From positions 2,634,384 through 2,698,383 of the forward strand of contig NZ_CP009268.1 of assembly GCF_000807255.1 (NCBI RefSeq): a stretch of DNA of 64,000 bases, read 5' to 3'. Within the stretch, counting starts at the first letter, position 1. Each line of letters opens with the position of its first letter. Under the pieces are notes generated by a model. The model made no database searches. It saw only the letters and a list, made by a program, of their open reading frames with translations, and was not told the DNA's origin. The position numbers and the translations under genes were made by a program. This stretch comes from Clostridium pasteurianum DSM 525 = ATCC 6013. GTDB lineage: Bacteria > Bacillota > Clostridia > Clostridiales > Clostridiaceae. Of this stretch, positions 36,672 to 45,262 are shown in pieces.

Positions 36672-36708
36672 ATTATGTACAAACTGTTAATTTTCAAGCA
36701 TAAACTGC
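36672..36708 (-). promoter_or_regulatory. LytTR/AgrA-type operator and -10 upstream of the bacteriocin-like gene
   Basis: Minus strand: direct repeats GCAGTTTAT (36700-36708) and ACAGTTTGT (36679-36687) are separated by exactly 12 bp, the spacing of AgrA/ComE-type sites. A CATAAT -10-like hexamer (36672-36677) follows. The surrounding 85 bp are closely similar to the region upstream of the gene at 43666. The -35 region is poor, as expected for an activator-dependent promoter. Confidence 0.65.
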
Positions 36709-36808
36709 AATATATTTGTGATATCATTTCATGTTCTACTTAAGAGATATTGATAAATTATTAAGGGCTGTCATATGTTATTTCCACTGAGTATAGACTA
36801 ATTTTATG

Positions 36809-37489
36809 TTAGTCTGTCCAATTACCTTTCATATTCAATAGATAAAGTTTATTTTCATACATTCCAAAAGATAAATACATTGGCTGATATCTAACTGATA
36901 ATCTGGTTATCACTATATCATGTTCTCTCAACTGCAATGTATAATCATCCTCATAACCTAAGCTTTGAAGTATCTCCTTTGCTGCCTTAGAAGCCTCTTC
37001 TCTAACTGATTCGTTATTTAAAGCTGCACTGGATTTTGTATTAAAATCTAACATTTGAAAACCTAAAAGTTCACCACTTGGAGATATAAAATATTCACCA
37101 CCAGTATAGTAAGTTTTTTCAGATGGATTTTTTGCTCTTAATTCTAATCTCCAAAAATCCTTATTTCTTTGAAGTATATTTACCTTATAATCCTGAAAAT
37201 TGCTGCCAAAAAGTAGTTTTTCATATTTTTTTGCCATGTTTTCTGCATCTTTATCATTTTTTACTAATATAATACTTTTCACTTTAGTATCTTCTAATAA
37301 AGCTTGAATTTCAAAGCCGCTTATCTTATGGATTACACCTATATTCTTATTGTTAACACTCATCAACAGATAAGGTATTATTCTCCTGCTGAATATAACT
37401 GTCAGTATAACCACAAGAAACAGTGCTATTGTTATAAATAATGTATTATTACAGTAAATTATTTTCTTTTTATAATTCTGTTTCACCAC
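36809..37489 (-). CDS. Membrane-anchored protein of a two-component operon, function unknown
   Basis: This protein of about 226 residues has one N-terminal membrane helix (about 13-35) and an external domain of about 190 residues. I do not recognise the domain; the GEYFISPSGELLGF segment recalls PepSY-like folds. I place the start at GTG 37489, where AAGGGGA lies upstream inside the kinase gene; it overlaps the kinase stop by about 20 bp. Coupling to the kinase suggests a sensor-accessory role. The gene ends about 100 bases before the operator of the bacteriocin-like gene. Confidence 0.55.
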   Translation of the reverse strand: MVKQNYKKKIIYCNNTLFITIALFLVVILTVIFSRRIIPYLLMSVNNKNIGVIHKISGFEIQALLEDTKVKSIILVKNDKDAENMAKKYEKLLFGSNFQDYKVNILQRNKDFWRLELRAKNPSEKTYYTGGEYFISPSGELLGFQMLDFNTKSSAALNNESVREEASKAAKEILQSLGYEDDYTLQLREHDIVITRLSVRYQPMYLSFGMYENKLYLLNMKGNWTD

Positions 37490-38912
37490 CGCTTTTCCCC
37501 TTTTTAAAAATAATTGATACACAAGTACCTTTATTTTCCTCACTTTTAATATTCATAACAGCATGATGTAATACAACAATTTCATTACAAAGAGTTAAGC
37601 CAAGACCTGCACCATTGTGTTTACGAGTTCTAGATTTATCCACCATATAAAATGGTTCCATTATGTATGACAATTCCTTTTCGGGTATTCCAAAACCTTT
37701 ATCTATAATTTCAATAATAATTTTATCATCCTGTTCTTTACCCGCAAGATAGATTTCATCTCCATATGTGCTTGCCTTTATAGAATTATCCAGTAGATTT
37801 ATCAGTAGAGTTTTAAAAAGATCTCTTTCTATATTGAGAGAAATATCATCACAATGAATTTTAAGTTCAATATTCTTTTCCTTTAAACGTAATTTAAGAA
37901 TGTCATGCACCTGTTCAAATATAATATCCAATGGTGTAGTTTTAAGTTCAAGGTCCCCACTTTTTAGGTGAAACATAGTCATAAGCTTATGGGCCATAGA
38001 AGAAAGTCTTTTCCCTTCACTGGATATATAATTAAGTCCTTCATCCATTTCATAGGGTTCCTGCTTTACTGTACGCATAAGATCGGCATAGGCTATAATA
38101 GATGTAAGTGGCGTTTTTAATTCATGAGTAAAGTTTTCCACAAATCTCTGTCTCTGTTCAGCTATACTTTTAAGTTTCTTCTCTCTATTATCTATTGTTT
38201 CTGCCATAAGGTTTATTTGCTCAGTCAAGTGATAAATTTCATCATTTCCAACCAAAGGTACTCTTCTGGAATAATCCCCTTCTGATATGTGCTTAGTAAT
38301 AGTTTCAAGTTTTCTAAGAGGTTTAGTAAGTAAATATGAAATAATACCTAATATACCTGCAGCAAGAATACAAATTATAGAGCCAAACTCTATAAAATCA
38401 TTTATTTTTTTATTTTGATAGTTATATTCTTCAGTAATATTATTTATGGTATAAAGATTAAAGGAATCATCTCCAACTTTAAAGCTATTCCCAGCAATAA
38501 TCACTCTGTCCTTATCTAACTTATACATACCATAAGAAATATCTTTATCAAGCTTATTCATAGTATTTTCTATGTTATTTTTTATTGTATCACTGGTATT
38601 TGAAAAAATAATTTCATTATTGGAATTTGTTACTATAACCTGCCTTGAATTATCTCCTGTATGGGTAAGCTTTAATATAATATCTGATTGGTAAACCTTA
38701 TATATATCTGGTGAGTCTGCCAGTTGATTTTTCCAATAAACAAGACTGGTATATAGAGACTGCTGAAAGGATTGATGAGCTAAAAGTGCAACGGAATTTT
38801 CTCTTTTTACCATATCACTATAATCTCTGCTAAGCCATAGTATGCCAATCACATTGAAAGATAAGAATAGCACAATATATCCGCTAAGAAAAATTTTTTG
38901 CCAAAATCTCAT
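37470..38912 (-). CDS. Sensor histidine kinase (HAMP, HisKA, HATPase)
   Basis: This 480-residue protein has two membrane helices (about 8-30 and 172-195) around an external sensor domain. A HAMP domain (about 195-245) and a kinase core follow: H-box NFTHELKTPLTSI, N-box NLLDNSIKAS, DKGFGIPE and GAGLGLTLC. The regulator at 38916 ends 3 bp upstream. The stimulus is unknown; the ABC module upstream suggests a peptide or cell-envelope stress, which is an inference. Confidence 0.9.
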   Translation of the reverse strand: MRFWQKIFLSGYIVLFLSFNVIGILWLSRDYSDMVKRENSVALLAHQSFQQSLYTSLVYWKNQLADSPDIYKVYQSDIILKLTHTGDNSRQVIVTNSNNEIIFSNTSDTIKNNIENTMNKLDKDISYGMYKLDKDRVIIAGNSFKVGDDSFNLYTINNITEEYNYQNKKINDFIEFGSIICILAAGILGIISYLLTKPLRKLETITKHISEGDYSRRVPLVGNDEIYHLTEQINLMAETIDNREKKLKSIAEQRQRFVENFTHELKTPLTSIIAYADLMRTVKQEPYEMDEGLNYISSEGKRLSSMAHKLMTMFHLKSGDLELKTTPLDIIFEQVHDILKLRLKEKNIELKIHCDDISLNIERDLFKTLLINLLDNSIKASTYGDEIYLAGKEQDDKIIIEIIDKGFGIPEKELSYIMEPFYMVDKSRTRKHNGAGLGLTLCNEIVVLHHAVMNIKSEENKGTCVSIIFKKGKSGGETEL

Positions 38913-38915
38913 ATT

Positions 38916-39566
38916 TTACTCCAATCTATAGCCTGTTTTAAAAATTGTTTTAATTTCATTTTTCCATCCTAATTTTTTTCTTATGCGCTGCACATGAGCA
39001 TCTATAGTTCTTGTTTCTCCCATAAAATCATAACCCCATACCTTTTGCATGAGAACTTCTCTTGTCAAAGCAATATGCCTGTTCTTTATGAATAAAATCA
39101 ACAATTCATATTCCTTAGGCAGCAATTCTATCTGTTTACCATTCTTTATAACTTCATGACTATCTAAATTAATTTCTACATCACCATAAACAATTTTATT
39201 TGTAAGTTTGTTATTTCTGTTTAGTACAGCTCTTATACGTGCCAATAATTCCTGATATTCAAAAGGTTTTGTAATATAATCATCTGCACCTAATCTAAAA
39301 CCCTGAAGCTTATCTGTCAGTTCATCCTTAGCTGTTAAAAAGATTACAGAAATATTCTTAGGTTTAAGAATTTTTATCAAATCAAAACCATTTAGATAAG
39401 GAATCATAACATCCAATAATACTAAATCGAATTTATCTGTTTCAATTTTATGTAAAGCCTCTTGTCCATTATAAGCTGTTTCTGTATCATATCCGGCTAC
39501 TTTTAAATATTTGCATATTACATTTGAAATAGGTATTTCATCTTCCACTACTAGAATATTGTTCAT
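38916..39566 (-). CDS. OmpR/PhoB-family response regulator
   Basis: The receiver domain (about 1-115) has acidic residues in VVEDE, the phospho-acceptor in LVLLDVMIPYLNG and the TKPFEYQ lysine. The C-terminal winged helix has the LLPKEYELL and RTIDAHVQRIRKKL motifs. The 216-residue start at ATG 39566 has AGGTGAT upstream; an earlier in-frame start at 39599 lacks a site. It is first in the regulator-kinase-anchored protein operon, which is separated from the ABC genes by a terminator. Confidence 0.92.
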   Translation of the reverse strand: MNNILVVEDEIPISNVICKYLKVAGYDTETAYNGQEALHKIETDKFDLVLLDVMIPYLNGFDLIKILKPKNISVIFLTAKDELTDKLQGFRLGADDYITKPFEYQELLARIRAVLNRNNKLTNKIVYGDVEINLDSHEVIKNGKQIELLPKEYELLILFIKNRHIALTREVLMQKVWGYDFMGETRTIDAHVQRIRKKLGWKNEIKTIFKTGYRLE

Positions 39567-39680
39567 TGAATCACCTGCTTTTTTCATAGATATGTACAAT
39601 ATTATAGCATTTACTGTTACGTCAGACAGACTTTTTATTTAAATTTTACAAAATAAATACATCCTAGCTTTTTGGGTAAC

Positions 39681-39711
39681 TTAAAAAGGGATGTTGAAAA
39701 AGCATCCCTTT
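39681..39711 (-). terminator. Terminator after the ABC transporter operon
   Basis: Arms AAAGGGATG / CATCCCTTT with a nine-base loop are followed by TTTTTAA on the minus strand. It separates the ABC operon from the downstream two-component operon. Confidence 0.75.
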
Positions 39712-39831
39712 CTCTTATAAACTGCTCTTCTAAATTGTATATTGATTACCAAAGTATACTACTATGAACATCTTTCACTATTTCCCGTTACCTATGATTC
39801 AAAAATATATAGAAATTTTGTTGCATATTTC

Positions 39832-40476
39832 TTATCTAAGGACAGTGAGTACCCCTGAATCCATTTCACTTACAGTATCGCAAAGCATTTCAATGTCTTC
39901 TGCACTGTGGCTGGCAAGTATAATGGTTTTCCCTTCATCCCGTAGTTTAATCAATAATTCACGCATATCCTTTACCCCATGTTTATCAATGCCGTTTAAT
40001 GGTTCATCCAATAGTAAAATAGATGGATTCTCCATTATAGCCTGAGCCATACCTAATCTTTGACGCATCCCGAGAGAGTATTTCCCTACCCACTTTTTAC
40101 TTTCAGGATCAAGTCCAACTCGCTTTATAACTGATTTAATATCTTTTTTATCAATAATATTATTAATAGAAGCAAGAAATTTCAGATTTTTATAACCATT
40201 ATAATTTGGTAAAAACCCTGGAGTTTCTATAATTATCCCTACATCTTTAGGAACATCTGTATCCTTTCCAATCCTTTTGTCATTTACAATTATTTCGCCA
40301 GAAGTTATAGGTACAAAACCACATATACATTTTAAAAGCATTGTTTTACCAGAACCATTTCGTCCAATTAAACCATGTATCTTGTTTTTCTCAAAATTTA
40401 TAGAAACATTTTTTAAAACCTGATTTTCTTTAAATGCTTTGCAAACATCATTAACACATACTGCCAAATTATTCAT
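39832..40476 (-). CDS. ABC transporter ATPase (BcrA-like)
   Basis: This 214-residue ATPase has Walker A GRNGSGKT, signature YSLGMRQRLGMAQ, Walker B ILLLDEPLNGID and the switch His in LASHSAED. It is of the short type that serves drug or lantibiotic self-protection exporters. It follows two permease genes and a lipoprotein gene in one direction and ends before a terminator. The substrate is unknown. Confidence 0.85.
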   Translation of the reverse strand: MNNLAVCVNDVCKAFKENQVLKNVSINFEKNKIHGLIGRNGSGKTMLLKCICGFVPITSGEIIVNDKRIGKDTDVPKDVGIIIETPGFLPNYNGYKNLKFLASINNIIDKKDIKSVIKRVGLDPESKKWVGKYSLGMRQRLGMAQAIMENPSILLLDEPLNGIDKHGVKDMRELLIKLRDEGKTIILASHSAEDIEMLCDTVSEMDSGVLTVLR

Positions 40477-40514
40477 GCACGATTCCTCCTTTATTTTTAT
40501 GTTCTTTCAAAATT

Positions 40515-41369
40515 TTAAACTGGCGGAAGCACTTCTATCTGCCGCTTACGTACTGATATAACTGAAATGACGCTTAGCACTATTATACCAATGATAAAGA
40601 ATATGTAAGCATAAAGGTTTGTAGGCCTTGGTGACATTCCCGTTGGGTCAAGTATTGTTAACCGCGCCATGGAGGATGGTGAAAAATGATAGTAGTAATA
40701 AGGCAAGCTATTTGCAACTACGAAATCAAATAGCACAATAGAAGAACCAACTATGGCACCAATTGAACGCTTTAAATAAATATTTATTATAAACATCACA
40801 AGTCCAACCATAGTACCTGCACACCATTGTAGTAGAAAGCTTAGTAAAAGAGCTTCTATGGGAGTATATTGCAATTGTATATTATAACTTATTGGTAAAA
40901 GTATTCCATATTTTTGACCTGCATTTGTTTGAGCTAAAGTGCCAAGCACTTTTCCCCAACCATTACTTAAAAATAAGCTTGGAGATAATATTAATATACT
41001 TATAATCACAATAAATAAAAAATAAATAGCTGTACCCAACATTATATATAGAACCTGACCTGCACCCCAAGGTATACGTCCACTTCTTACCATAAGATAG
41101 GTCTGACATTCATCCATAAAGGGTGCATCACAGAAGAGGAAGACTATACCCAGCATCATTAGCATCTGTGTAAAATACCAGTTTGATATATATGGAAATA
41201 ACCAAGGTGCAACTCTATAATTTACAATTTTAGAAAAACTTAATATAGGATTGACATAGTTCCATAGCATCAAAAAAAGTAATGCAGCTAAAATATAAAT
41301 TCGAGGATTTGATGCCCATTTTCTAATGTTATTAATGGATATAAAAAAAGTTTTTTGTAAATTAGCCAT
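40515..41369 (-). CDS. ABC-2-type permease subunit
   Basis: The protein has about 284 residues and six predicted helices, plus a conserved CDAPFMDECQTYLMVRSGR loop between helices 2 and 3. It pairs with the similar protein encoded upstream, overlapping by 8 bp. The start is ATG 41369 behind AGGAGG; an earlier in-frame start would run into the ribosome site. It presumably forms the membrane part of an exporter with the ATPase at 39832. Confidence 0.75.
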   Translation of the reverse strand: MANLQKTFFISINNIRKWASNPRIYILAALLFLMLWNYVNPILSFSKIVNYRVAPWLFPYISNWYFTQMLMMLGIVFLFCDAPFMDECQTYLMVRSGRIPWGAGQVLYIMLGTAIYFLFIVIISILILSPSLFLSNGWGKVLGTLAQTNAGQKYGILLPISYNIQLQYTPIEALLLSFLLQWCAGTMVGLVMFIINIYLKRSIGAIVGSSIVLFDFVVANSLPYYYYHFSPSSMARLTILDPTGMSPRPTNLYAYIFFIIGIIVLSVISVISVRKRQIEVLPPV

Positions 41370-42144
41370 TAGATAACCTCCTTTTTCCACTATTCACAAA
41401 TAATAAACCAATACAAATTATAAGTATACTATACAACACTGTAGCATATACCAAACTAAAAAAAGTTCCCTTTATTATAAAGCTTCCTTCAGCTATTCTA
41501 TTTAATCTTAACCATACAGGAAATTTGTAGGTGACTATATTGATCAAAGAGGATGCAATAAAAGGTGTGCACAATGCAACATATTTATTGGGAAGATAAG
41601 CGGATGCGCAAAGTCCTACAACAGACCAAAATGCACCTGTAAGGAAAGCAAGATATACATATACTGCAAAATACATAATATAATGCCCCTGCGAAAGGTA
41701 AATACCACCTAAAGTTTGAGTAGCAAAAGATTCAAAATTTGCTGCAGAGGTTGAAACAAGTTTTATCCATGGCATCAGGGATATAAAAAACAATATCATT
41801 CCTATGGCTATAGCACAGCCAGAGGATAATGCACAGCTAATAACCTTTGAGACACCATAATTTTTTATACCACTGCGTACTGCTATAAATTTTATATATT
41901 GACTATTCCAATCAGTACAAAAACTATTAGTGTATGGTAATACACATAATATTATTACCAAAGCACCTATACCACTTGCTTCAGAAGCATATTTGAAAAG
42001 ATAAAGACCGTCTGACGCAATTTTCATTTCATTCCATGAAGCTGCATAGTAAAAAATACATACGGCAATTACAGATGCCCAAAAACCATAGGATATAAAA
42101 GCTCTCCGTATATCCATGAATATAGTGTGAATAATACGATTCAT
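41362..42144 (-). CDS. ABC-2-type permease subunit, second
   Basis: The protein has about 260 residues and six hydrophobic helices. A DWNSQYIKFIAVRSGIKNYG loop after helix 2 parallels the CQTYLMVRSGR loop of its partner, so the two permeases are distant paralogues that probably form a heterodimer. The start is ATG 42144 behind AGGAGGA, ten bases after the lipoprotein stop. Confidence 0.75.
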   Translation of the reverse strand: MNRIIHTIFMDIRRAFISYGFWASVIAVCIFYYAASWNEMKIASDGLYLFKYASEASGIGALVIILCVLPYTNSFCTDWNSQYIKFIAVRSGIKNYGVSKVISCALSSGCAIAIGMILFFISLMPWIKLVSTSAANFESFATQTLGGIYLSQGHYIMYFAVYVYLAFLTGAFWSVVGLCASAYLPNKYVALCTPFIASSLINIVTYKFPVWLRLNRIAEGSFIIKGTFFSLVYATVLYSILIICIGLLFVNSGKRRLSNG

Positions 42145-42154
42145 AAAAATCCTC

Positions 42155-43291
42155 CTAACGAATTTCCTTTCCATCTACTGCATTGATACGAACATTAGTA
42201 TAAATTTGTGTCTCTTCTTTCCCTTTACTTTCTCTCTGATTAATATTAAAAAGCCATGTAGGTATTAATTCTATATTTCGATTTTCCCCTTTTGAATTAG
42301 TTACTACAGGTGAATACACTAAAGATATACCAGACACTACTATTTTATCTGATAATATCACGTCAGAATATTTTTTTTCAATACTGATAAGTGCCTGAGA
42401 TATTGTAATTAAAGGTAAATTACTTTTTTTTACGGATTTCTCACGATATACTGTACCATTTATAAAAAAAGATTGTATACCATTTTTAGAAATAAGTATA
42501 CTTACCTCACTACCTTCTGCCTGAATATCAGTATTTGTAACTGCATAACCAAATGGATCACAAGGAATACTTCTAATAGAGTTACGAAAAAATATATAAT
42601 AGCTGTCATCTTCGTTGCTCCAGTTATCTTTCAGTCTTATCTTTCCCATATCTACAAAATCCTTAAAAGCTTTATCCTCCCTAAGAAGTCGCTCCTGCTC
42701 TTGCTTAATAGTTTTATTGTCTAATGCATAAACAGTAGGCGAACCATAAGGAATAATACTTAGCTCCATCAAAACTTTACGTGCCTCTTCAATTGCTTTT
42801 TCCTTTGTCATAAATGGAAGTTCTTGAGATTTAAATTTATTAAGATTACCACTTTGTAATGTGTTAACAATGGTATCAATATGTTTTGATAAAGGTGTAT
42901 TAACTTTAAATGGAGCTTTAAAAGGAATATCAAGTATTCTTCCCCCAATAGAATATTGTGTACTATATGGAGATTTTTCTTTTTTTACTACACTAGAACC
43001 TAAAAATATATCACATAGCTTTTTTTCGTCAAATACAGCATCTTCAACTTGTAATATAGATGCATTATTTATATTTGGCTTGTCTACCACAGCATCTACC
43101 ACTATATTATTTCCTAGTGATGCCTTATATTTTCCCGACTGATCTGCACTTAATTCTTTACCACTTACCTCTGTACTATTATTTTTTGTACTTTTATCCG
43201 TTTTTATAATTTCCTCAGTGGTACATGCTGAAAACGTGAGAATAAAAAAAATTGTTGTTAAACTTAATAAGGCCTTGTTTAATTTTAACAT
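42155..43291 (-). CDS. Lipoprotein of the ABC operon, function unknown
   Basis: This 378-residue protein has a lipoprotein signal with lipobox LTFSAC at about residue 23, so it is probably anchored to the outer face of the membrane. The rest is an external domain that I do not assign to a family; its layout recalls the YycH/regulatory lipoproteins of Firmicutes. It is first in the operon with two permeases and an ATPase. The role might be substrate capture or protection. A candidate promoter lies at 43336-43363. Confidence 0.7.
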   Translation of the reverse strand: MLKLNKALLSLTTIFFILTFSACTTEEIIKTDKSTKNNSTEVSGKELSADQSGKYKASLGNNIVVDAVVDKPNINNASILQVEDAVFDEKKLCDIFLGSSVVKKEKSPYSTQYSIGGRILDIPFKAPFKVNTPLSKHIDTIVNTLQSGNLNKFKSQELPFMTKEKAIEEARKVLMELSIIPYGSPTVYALDNKTIKQEQERLLREDKAFKDFVDMGKIRLKDNWSNEDDSYYIFFRNSIRSIPCDPFGYAVTNTDIQAEGSEVSILISKNGIQSFFINGTVYREKSVKKSNLPLITISQALISIEKKYSDVILSDKIVVSGISLVYSPVVTNSKGENRNIELIPTWLFNINQRESKGKEETQIYTNVRINAVDGKEIR

Positions 43292-43335
43292 TAGCTTAAT
43301 GAACCTCCCGCTTTGTAAATGAAATTTATAAGTAA

Positions 43336-43363
43336 TTTATAATCACTTGTATTATGGTATCAA
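43336..43363 (-). promoter_or_regulatory. Candidate promoter of the lipoprotein-ABC operon
   Basis: Minus strand: -35 TTGATA (43358-43363), 16-bp spacer, -10 TATAAA (43336-43341), about 45 bases before the start. Confidence 0.45.
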
Positions 43364-43610
43364 TTTACTTTTATAAAGTTTTCATGGAAATGTTGTGAAA
43401 TTGTAAAAATTATTTATTATATAGAAATTTATATATTTTTTGTACATTACTACAACCGTTAATATAACAATAAAAAAGGTACTATCGTTATCATCAATGT
43501 TTTCTTATAAATAAATTAAAATTCATAAGAATATAATAATTTTTTATGATTTATTCATTCTTACATAATTAAAAAATTAATAAAATCTTAAATAGGTTTA
43601 AGATTTTTAT

Positions 43611-43650
43611 CATAAAAAATAAATGATCAAGCTGCTAGTAAGCTTGACCA
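43611..43650 (-). terminator. Terminator after the DUF2712-like gene
   Basis: Arms TGGTCAAGCT / AGCTTGATCA with a seven-base loop are followed by TTTATTTTTT on the minus strand, directly after the stop. The rest of 43364-43610 is AT-rich without a gene. Confidence 0.85.
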
Positions 43651-43665
43651 CTTATTTTATTGTTA

Positions 43666-44049
43666 TTATGGTGTCCAACGACCAGCTACATGCACATAGT
43701 AAGGACTAGCTGAATCTTGTTGACCTTTAAGTCTATAATAATCACCAGCATATCCTGTTGATATATAATTCAATGTAAAACTTATATTTGCATTAGCCCA
43801 CTTAGTTTCAGTTTTTATATTATCAGCAGAATCTCTTACACGAAACCATGTTTTATCACTGTTTATAAAATTGCTGCTCGTAATACTTACATAAGCTCGT
43901 TGTTCACTATCTGCCTTATGCACAAAGCTAGAATAACCAGATTGTCCTGGATTAAGTGTAAAATCAAATAGAGCTGTATCAGCAAAAGCTGGTACACTTA
44001 TTGCTAATATTATAAGAGAAACAATACCTGACATAATTAATTTTTTCAT
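43666..44049 (-). CDS. Secreted DUF2712-like protein under agr-type control
   Basis: This 127-residue protein has a clear signal peptide ending AFA (cleavage after residue 23). The mature part of about 104 residues has no Cys and alternating aromatic and polar residues typical of a small beta-rich secreted protein (FDFTLNPGQSGYSS, YYVHVAGRW). It resembles DUF2712 proteins, which have no known function and often occur near bacteriocin or agr genes. It shares its upstream operator block with the bacteriocin-like gene at 36183 and stands divergent to agrB. A role as a secreted effector or bacteriocin is possible but unproven. Confidence 0.7.
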   Translation of the reverse strand: MKKLIMSGIVSLIILAISVPAFADTALFDFTLNPGQSGYSSFVHKADSEQRAYVSITSSNFINSDKTWFRVRDSADNIKTETKWANANISFTLNYISTGYAGDYYRLKGQQDSASPYYVHVAGRWTP

Positions 44050-44224
44050 GTTTACCCCTCCATCATAATAATTTTATACCTAATCTGTATTGTTTATTAA
44101 CTAGCATAAAATATACAGTAAAAGGATCTGATTTAATAAAACAGTGTAACTTTATAGAAAAATATTTTTATGTACTGCTTATCTACAAATTTATTTTCAC
44201 ATAAAAATCACCAAATTTAAACCT

Positions 44225-44261
44225 ATTATACACAAAACGTTAATTTCTAAACATAAACTGC
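44225..44261 (-). promoter_or_regulatory. LytTR/AgrA-type operator and -10 upstream of the DUF2712-like gene
   Basis: Minus strand: GCAGTTTAT (44253-44261), exactly 12 bp, then ACGTTTTGT (44232-44240), then a perfect -10 TATAAT (44225-44230). The block from about 44180 to 44262 is highly similar to 36630-36710. The rest of the 176-base leader shows no strong hairpin. Confidence 0.65.
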
Positions 44262-44280
44262 AGTATATTTTTTAAAAATA

Positions 44281-44310
44281 ACTGTTTATGTTCAAAAAAT
44301 GACGTTTCAT
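44281..44310 (+). promoter_or_regulatory. LytTR/AgrA-type operator upstream of agrBD
   Basis: Plus strand: ACTGTTTAT (44281-44289), exactly 12 bp, then ACGTTTCAT (44302-44310). It points to agrB, 70 bases away, and lies back-to-back with the operator of the divergent gene. A -10-like TATACA is at 44321-44326; no good -35 exists, as expected for activator dependence. Confidence 0.6.
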
Positions 44311-44380
44311 GCCTTGCTCATATACATTTGTTTAAATTTTTAGTATCTTAGAAGTCAAATGATACATAAAAGGTGATAAA

Positions 44381-44950
44381 ATGATAAATAAATGTGCATT
44401 CAAGATAACTGAATATATAAAGTACAATAGTGATATAAGCAATTCTGATGATTTAGATAAAATAAATTATGTATTACAGGTTATTTTAGGCGAACTATTT
44501 AAGATAATCATCTTAATTTTAGTATTTTCTATTTTAGGAAGGTTACATTATTTCTTATTTTCTATGATTGTTTTAATTTCCACTAGGATTTTCATAGGTG
44601 GTTACCATTGTAAAACTACTCTGAGGTGTTTATTATCTTCAGCATTCTTTTTTATAATTACATCTTTGATAGTTTCTTCATTTTCTAATGTTAATGCATT
44701 AGTTTATTATGGAATTTCAATATTGAGTATACTGATAATCATTTTATATGCACCTTTTCCGAATTTTAAAAGGCCTGTTAAAACAGAAAAAAGAAGGTAT
44801 AATTTAAAATTGATATCAGTTTTTTCTGTGTTGACTTGGATATGTATTTTGTTATTTAAAGTTGATAATCCAAGCTATTTAAATTGTGGATTCTCTACAA
44901 TTTTATTAGAAGTTCTTCAAATTTTTCTACTGGGAGGTGAAAATAAATGA
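44381..44950 (+). CDS. agrB: AgrB peptidase, autoinducer-processing membrane protein
   Basis: This 189-residue membrane protein of the AgrB family cuts the AgrD C-terminal tail and cyclises the signal peptide. The catalytic His76 and Cys83 lie in GGYHCKTTLRC with the conserved six-residue spacing. Four to five hydrophobic helices follow. Its stop codon overlaps the agrD start (ATGA). An AGGTGAT precedes the ATG. It is divergent from the DUF2712-like gene, with a LytTR-type operator between them. Confidence 0.93.
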   Translation: MINKCAFKITEYIKYNSDISNSDDLDKINYVLQVILGELFKIIILILVFSILGRLHYFLFSMIVLISTRIFIGGYHCKTTLRCLLSSAFFFIITSLIVSSFSNVNALVYYGISILSILIIILYAPFPNFKRPVKTEKRRYNLKLISVFSVLTWICILLFKVDNPSYLNCGFSTILLEVLQIFLLGGENK

Positions 44951-45087
44951 TTAATAAAAAACTACATAAATCCATCTTAAATAAGGCAGGCTTTTGTTTA
45001 ATTGCTGTAGCCAGCTTTATAACTGTGTCTAGTTCTTTATTCCTTCTAGGGGAACCTACCCCGCCTAAAAGTTTATATAATGATTAA
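44947..45087 (+). CDS. agrD: AgrD autoinducer peptide precursor (Ser-type)
   Basis: This 46-codon gene overlaps agrB by four bases and has GGGAGGTG as ribosome site. The product has an amphipathic N-terminus (KKLHKSILNKAG), a central hydrophobic part, the segment VSSSLFLL, and a charged, Pro-rich tail GEPTPPKSLYND. This is the AgrD plan. In known precursors a Cys, or rarely Ser, followed by four residues forms the (thio)lactone ring just before the acidic tail. Here that position is Ser30 with LFLL, predicting a lactone. The only Cys (17) is in the N-terminal part. Confidence 0.88.
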   Translation: MINKKLHKSILNKAGFCLIAVASFITVSSSLFLLGEPTPPKSLYND

Positions 45088-45216
45088 TTTTCTACATTAT
45101 TTCCTTTCAGCCTAGGTATATACGATATTCTTATTTTAAATCTAGTGGAAGTCTTTTACTTTCACTAAATAGAATTTATCCTGTTACAGCGACACGTTCC
45201 TAGATAATTTATCTAA

Positions 45217-45246
45217 ACTTAGTTGGAGTTCGAACTCCAACTAAGT
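45217..45246. terminator. Perfect 30-bp palindrome between convergent agrD and agrC
   Basis: ACTTAGTTGGAGTTC and its exact complement form a 14-bp stem without spacer. Lying between convergent genes, it could end transcription from both sides, though T-runs are lacking. The preceding hairpin at about 45137-45175, with TCTTTTAC in its loop, resembles the first hairpin of the repeat family at 6793 and 48311. Confidence 0.5.
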
Positions 45247-45262
45247 AAGATTCATTGATGAT

